Assembly (NCBI RefSeq): GCF_900172275.1
Contig: NZ_FWFT01000006.1
Location: 124,001-188,000 of the forward strand
Direction: 5' to 3'
Length of the DNA stretch: 64,000 nucleotides
Source: Pseudooctadecabacter jejudonensis
GTDB taxonomy: Bacteria; Pseudomonadota; Alphaproteobacteria; Rhodobacterales; Rhodobacteraceae
Shown here: piece after piece, positions 63,384 to 64,000 of the stretch
Position numbering within the stretch: position 1 is the stretch's first letter
Layout of the letters: each line of letters begins with the position of its first letter
The notes under the pieces: generated by a model
The model's input: only the letters and a program-made list of their open reading frames with translations
Told to the model about the DNA's origin: nothing
Databases searched by the model: none
Position numbers and translations under genes: made by a program

Positions 63384-63426
63384 AAAGGCGCCCCCGATTC
63401 CTGTCGGGGGCGCCTTTGGTTTTTTT
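63384..63426 (+). terminator. Terminator of the TRAP operon
   Basis: Fourteen-bp perfect stem (63384-63397 with 63404-63417), 6-nt loop, then GG and seven T. Confidence 0.85.
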
Positions 63427-63433
63427 GGGGGGG

Positions 63434-63455
63434 CGCAAATTTCCGGAAATTTGCG
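63434..63455. repeat. CCGG-centred palindrome, AAATTT type
   Basis: 22-bp perfect palindrome with arm CGCAAATTTCC, immediately before the next palindrome. Confidence 0.7.
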
Positions 63456-63458
63456 GGG

Positions 63459-63484
63459 GATCTAAAATTCCGGAATTTTAGATC
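63459..63484. repeat. CCGG-centred palindrome, copy 2
   Basis: 26-bp perfect palindrome with arm GATCTAAAATTCC; it contains the stop codon of the last gene (63478-63480) and shares a 20-bp core with 43392-43413. Confidence 0.7.
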
Positions 63485-64000
63485 AGGCTCAACTGGTTGT
63501 CGTAGGCACGCAATAATTTCGGGATCTTGTCTTTGAATTTGAAGAACCCAGCGGTGGCGTATTGCCAGGCCTTTGCGTCATAAGGCCGGATCAGCTTGTG
63601 CGTTTCAATGCTCGCCAAGGCATCCGCAGTGCCGCCCACGGGCGGGTAGGACATGACAACGGCATCAAATCCCGCGGCCCAGTCTTTCACCGCAGCGACG
63701 TCAGCCAACCGCGTGGCGCCGCCCAGCCGTTTTGCCGTGTCGTCAAAGGCACCCGTCATAAAGGACGTGAGGCGTTCGCCAAGATGCAGCGGGCTGCGGT
63801 GGGCCGTGCCGTCGTAAAGTGCCACGCCGTCTACGCTGATCTGATCCGTGATCCAATCCGGCGTCAGATCATCTTCAGTCACCAGCAGGCCCACGTTGCC
63901 CTTGGGCAAGGGTGACGAGGTGGGCAGGGCCGTGCGGTCAGGGTTGGGATAGCCGTCGAGCGGGGCGGCAAAGGCGGCCAGATCACGGGGACGGAACCGG
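63478..64000 (-). CDS. Unidentified protein, C-terminal part
   Basis: Open from the right edge to a TAA at 63478-63480; about 173 residues are visible. The residues nearest the edge read RPRDLAAFAAPLDGYPNPDR, and a TTG near 63909 is not a convincing start because the frame continues. The segment VGLLVTEDDLTPDWI looks like a Rossmann-type beta-strand followed by a helix; the end is basic and aromatic (WQYATAGFFKFKDKIPKLL). I considered a photolyase-related FAD-binding protein but cannot support it from this part. The 3' end is embedded in a palindrome. Confidence 0.6.
   Translation of the reverse strand, partial: RFRPRDLAAFAAPLDGYPNPDRTALPTSSPLPKGNVGLLVTEDDLTPDWITDQISVDGVALYDGTAHRSPLHLGERLTSFMTGAFDDTAKRLGGATRLADVAAVKDWAAGFDAVVMSYPPVGGTADALASIETHKLIRPYDAKAWQYATAGFFKFKDKIPKLLRAYDNQLSLI

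Overview
The window looks like a chromosomal segment of a marine alphaproteobacterium of the order Rhodobacterales (Roseobacter-type). Supporting signs are the high GC content, a complete RcGTA-type gene transfer agent cluster placed between fabF-mltG and cysE, a DddP-type DMSP lyase, a PDH E1-beta subunit with its own lipoyl domain, glnBA order, CtrA-type TTAA-N7-TTAA sites and many TRAP/Rieske/OsmC-type roseobacter genes. No rRNA, IS element, transposase, integrase or CRISPR array was seen; one tRNA-Leu is present. All identifications come from reading motifs and remembered family sequences, not from database searches.

Layout. 1-4.2 kb: end of a BioY-like transporter, an alpha/beta-hydrolase/OsmC fusion, dddP, and a DUF3445 (haem-dependent oxidative N-demethylase-like) gene. 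4.4-7.0 kb: glnA and glnB (minus strand) with possible tandem NtrC sites, then a Hint-domain protein. 7.3-13.6 kb: tRNA-Leu, trigger factor, two related small secreted proteins, an EAL-domain c-di-GMP phosphodiesterase, the rpsF-rpsR-rplI operon, and a two-TM membrane protein behind a perfect CtrA-type site. 13.8-19.4 kb: fabD, fabG, acpP, fabF, mltG, interrupted by a convergent PilZ membrane protein whose 3' end contains the acpP terminator. 19.6-34.0 kb: the GTA cluster (terminase, portal, protease, capsid, connectors, tail tube, tape measure, baseplate, the 1300-residue tail-tip protein) plus one coupled small gene. 34.05-42.2 kb: cysE, pdhABC, GNAT, FtsB/DivIC-like, class I aldolase, pgk. 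42.3-49.8 kb: two cyclophilins, selO, GNAT, nucleoside hydrolase, secreted esterase-like hydrolase, Rieske oxygenase, EF-hand protein. 50-54 kb: ilvH and ilvI separated by unrelated genes; ilvI has a leader-peptide attenuator. 54.3-56.2 kb: a PhoX phosphatase behind six PhoB-type half-sites. 56.4-63.4 kb: a NarL-type two-component system divergent from a TRAP transporter with unusually large membrane subunits. A truncated gene closes the window.

The most interesting unannotated structure lies between genes: (i) an ilv attenuator with leader peptide MNIVLVLEGDTRMGL; (ii) a 62-bp array of six 11-bp Pho repeats; (iii) a 46-bp double-hairpin element found twice, each time touching a stop codon and with compensatory base changes; (iv) a CCTCCGG/T-run dispersed repeat found only in convergent gaps; (v) a CtrA-like site followed by a strong terminator-like hairpin before the first GTA gene, suggesting that GTA transcription may be controlled by read-through; (vi) several perfect palindromes that are candidate operators or terminators.
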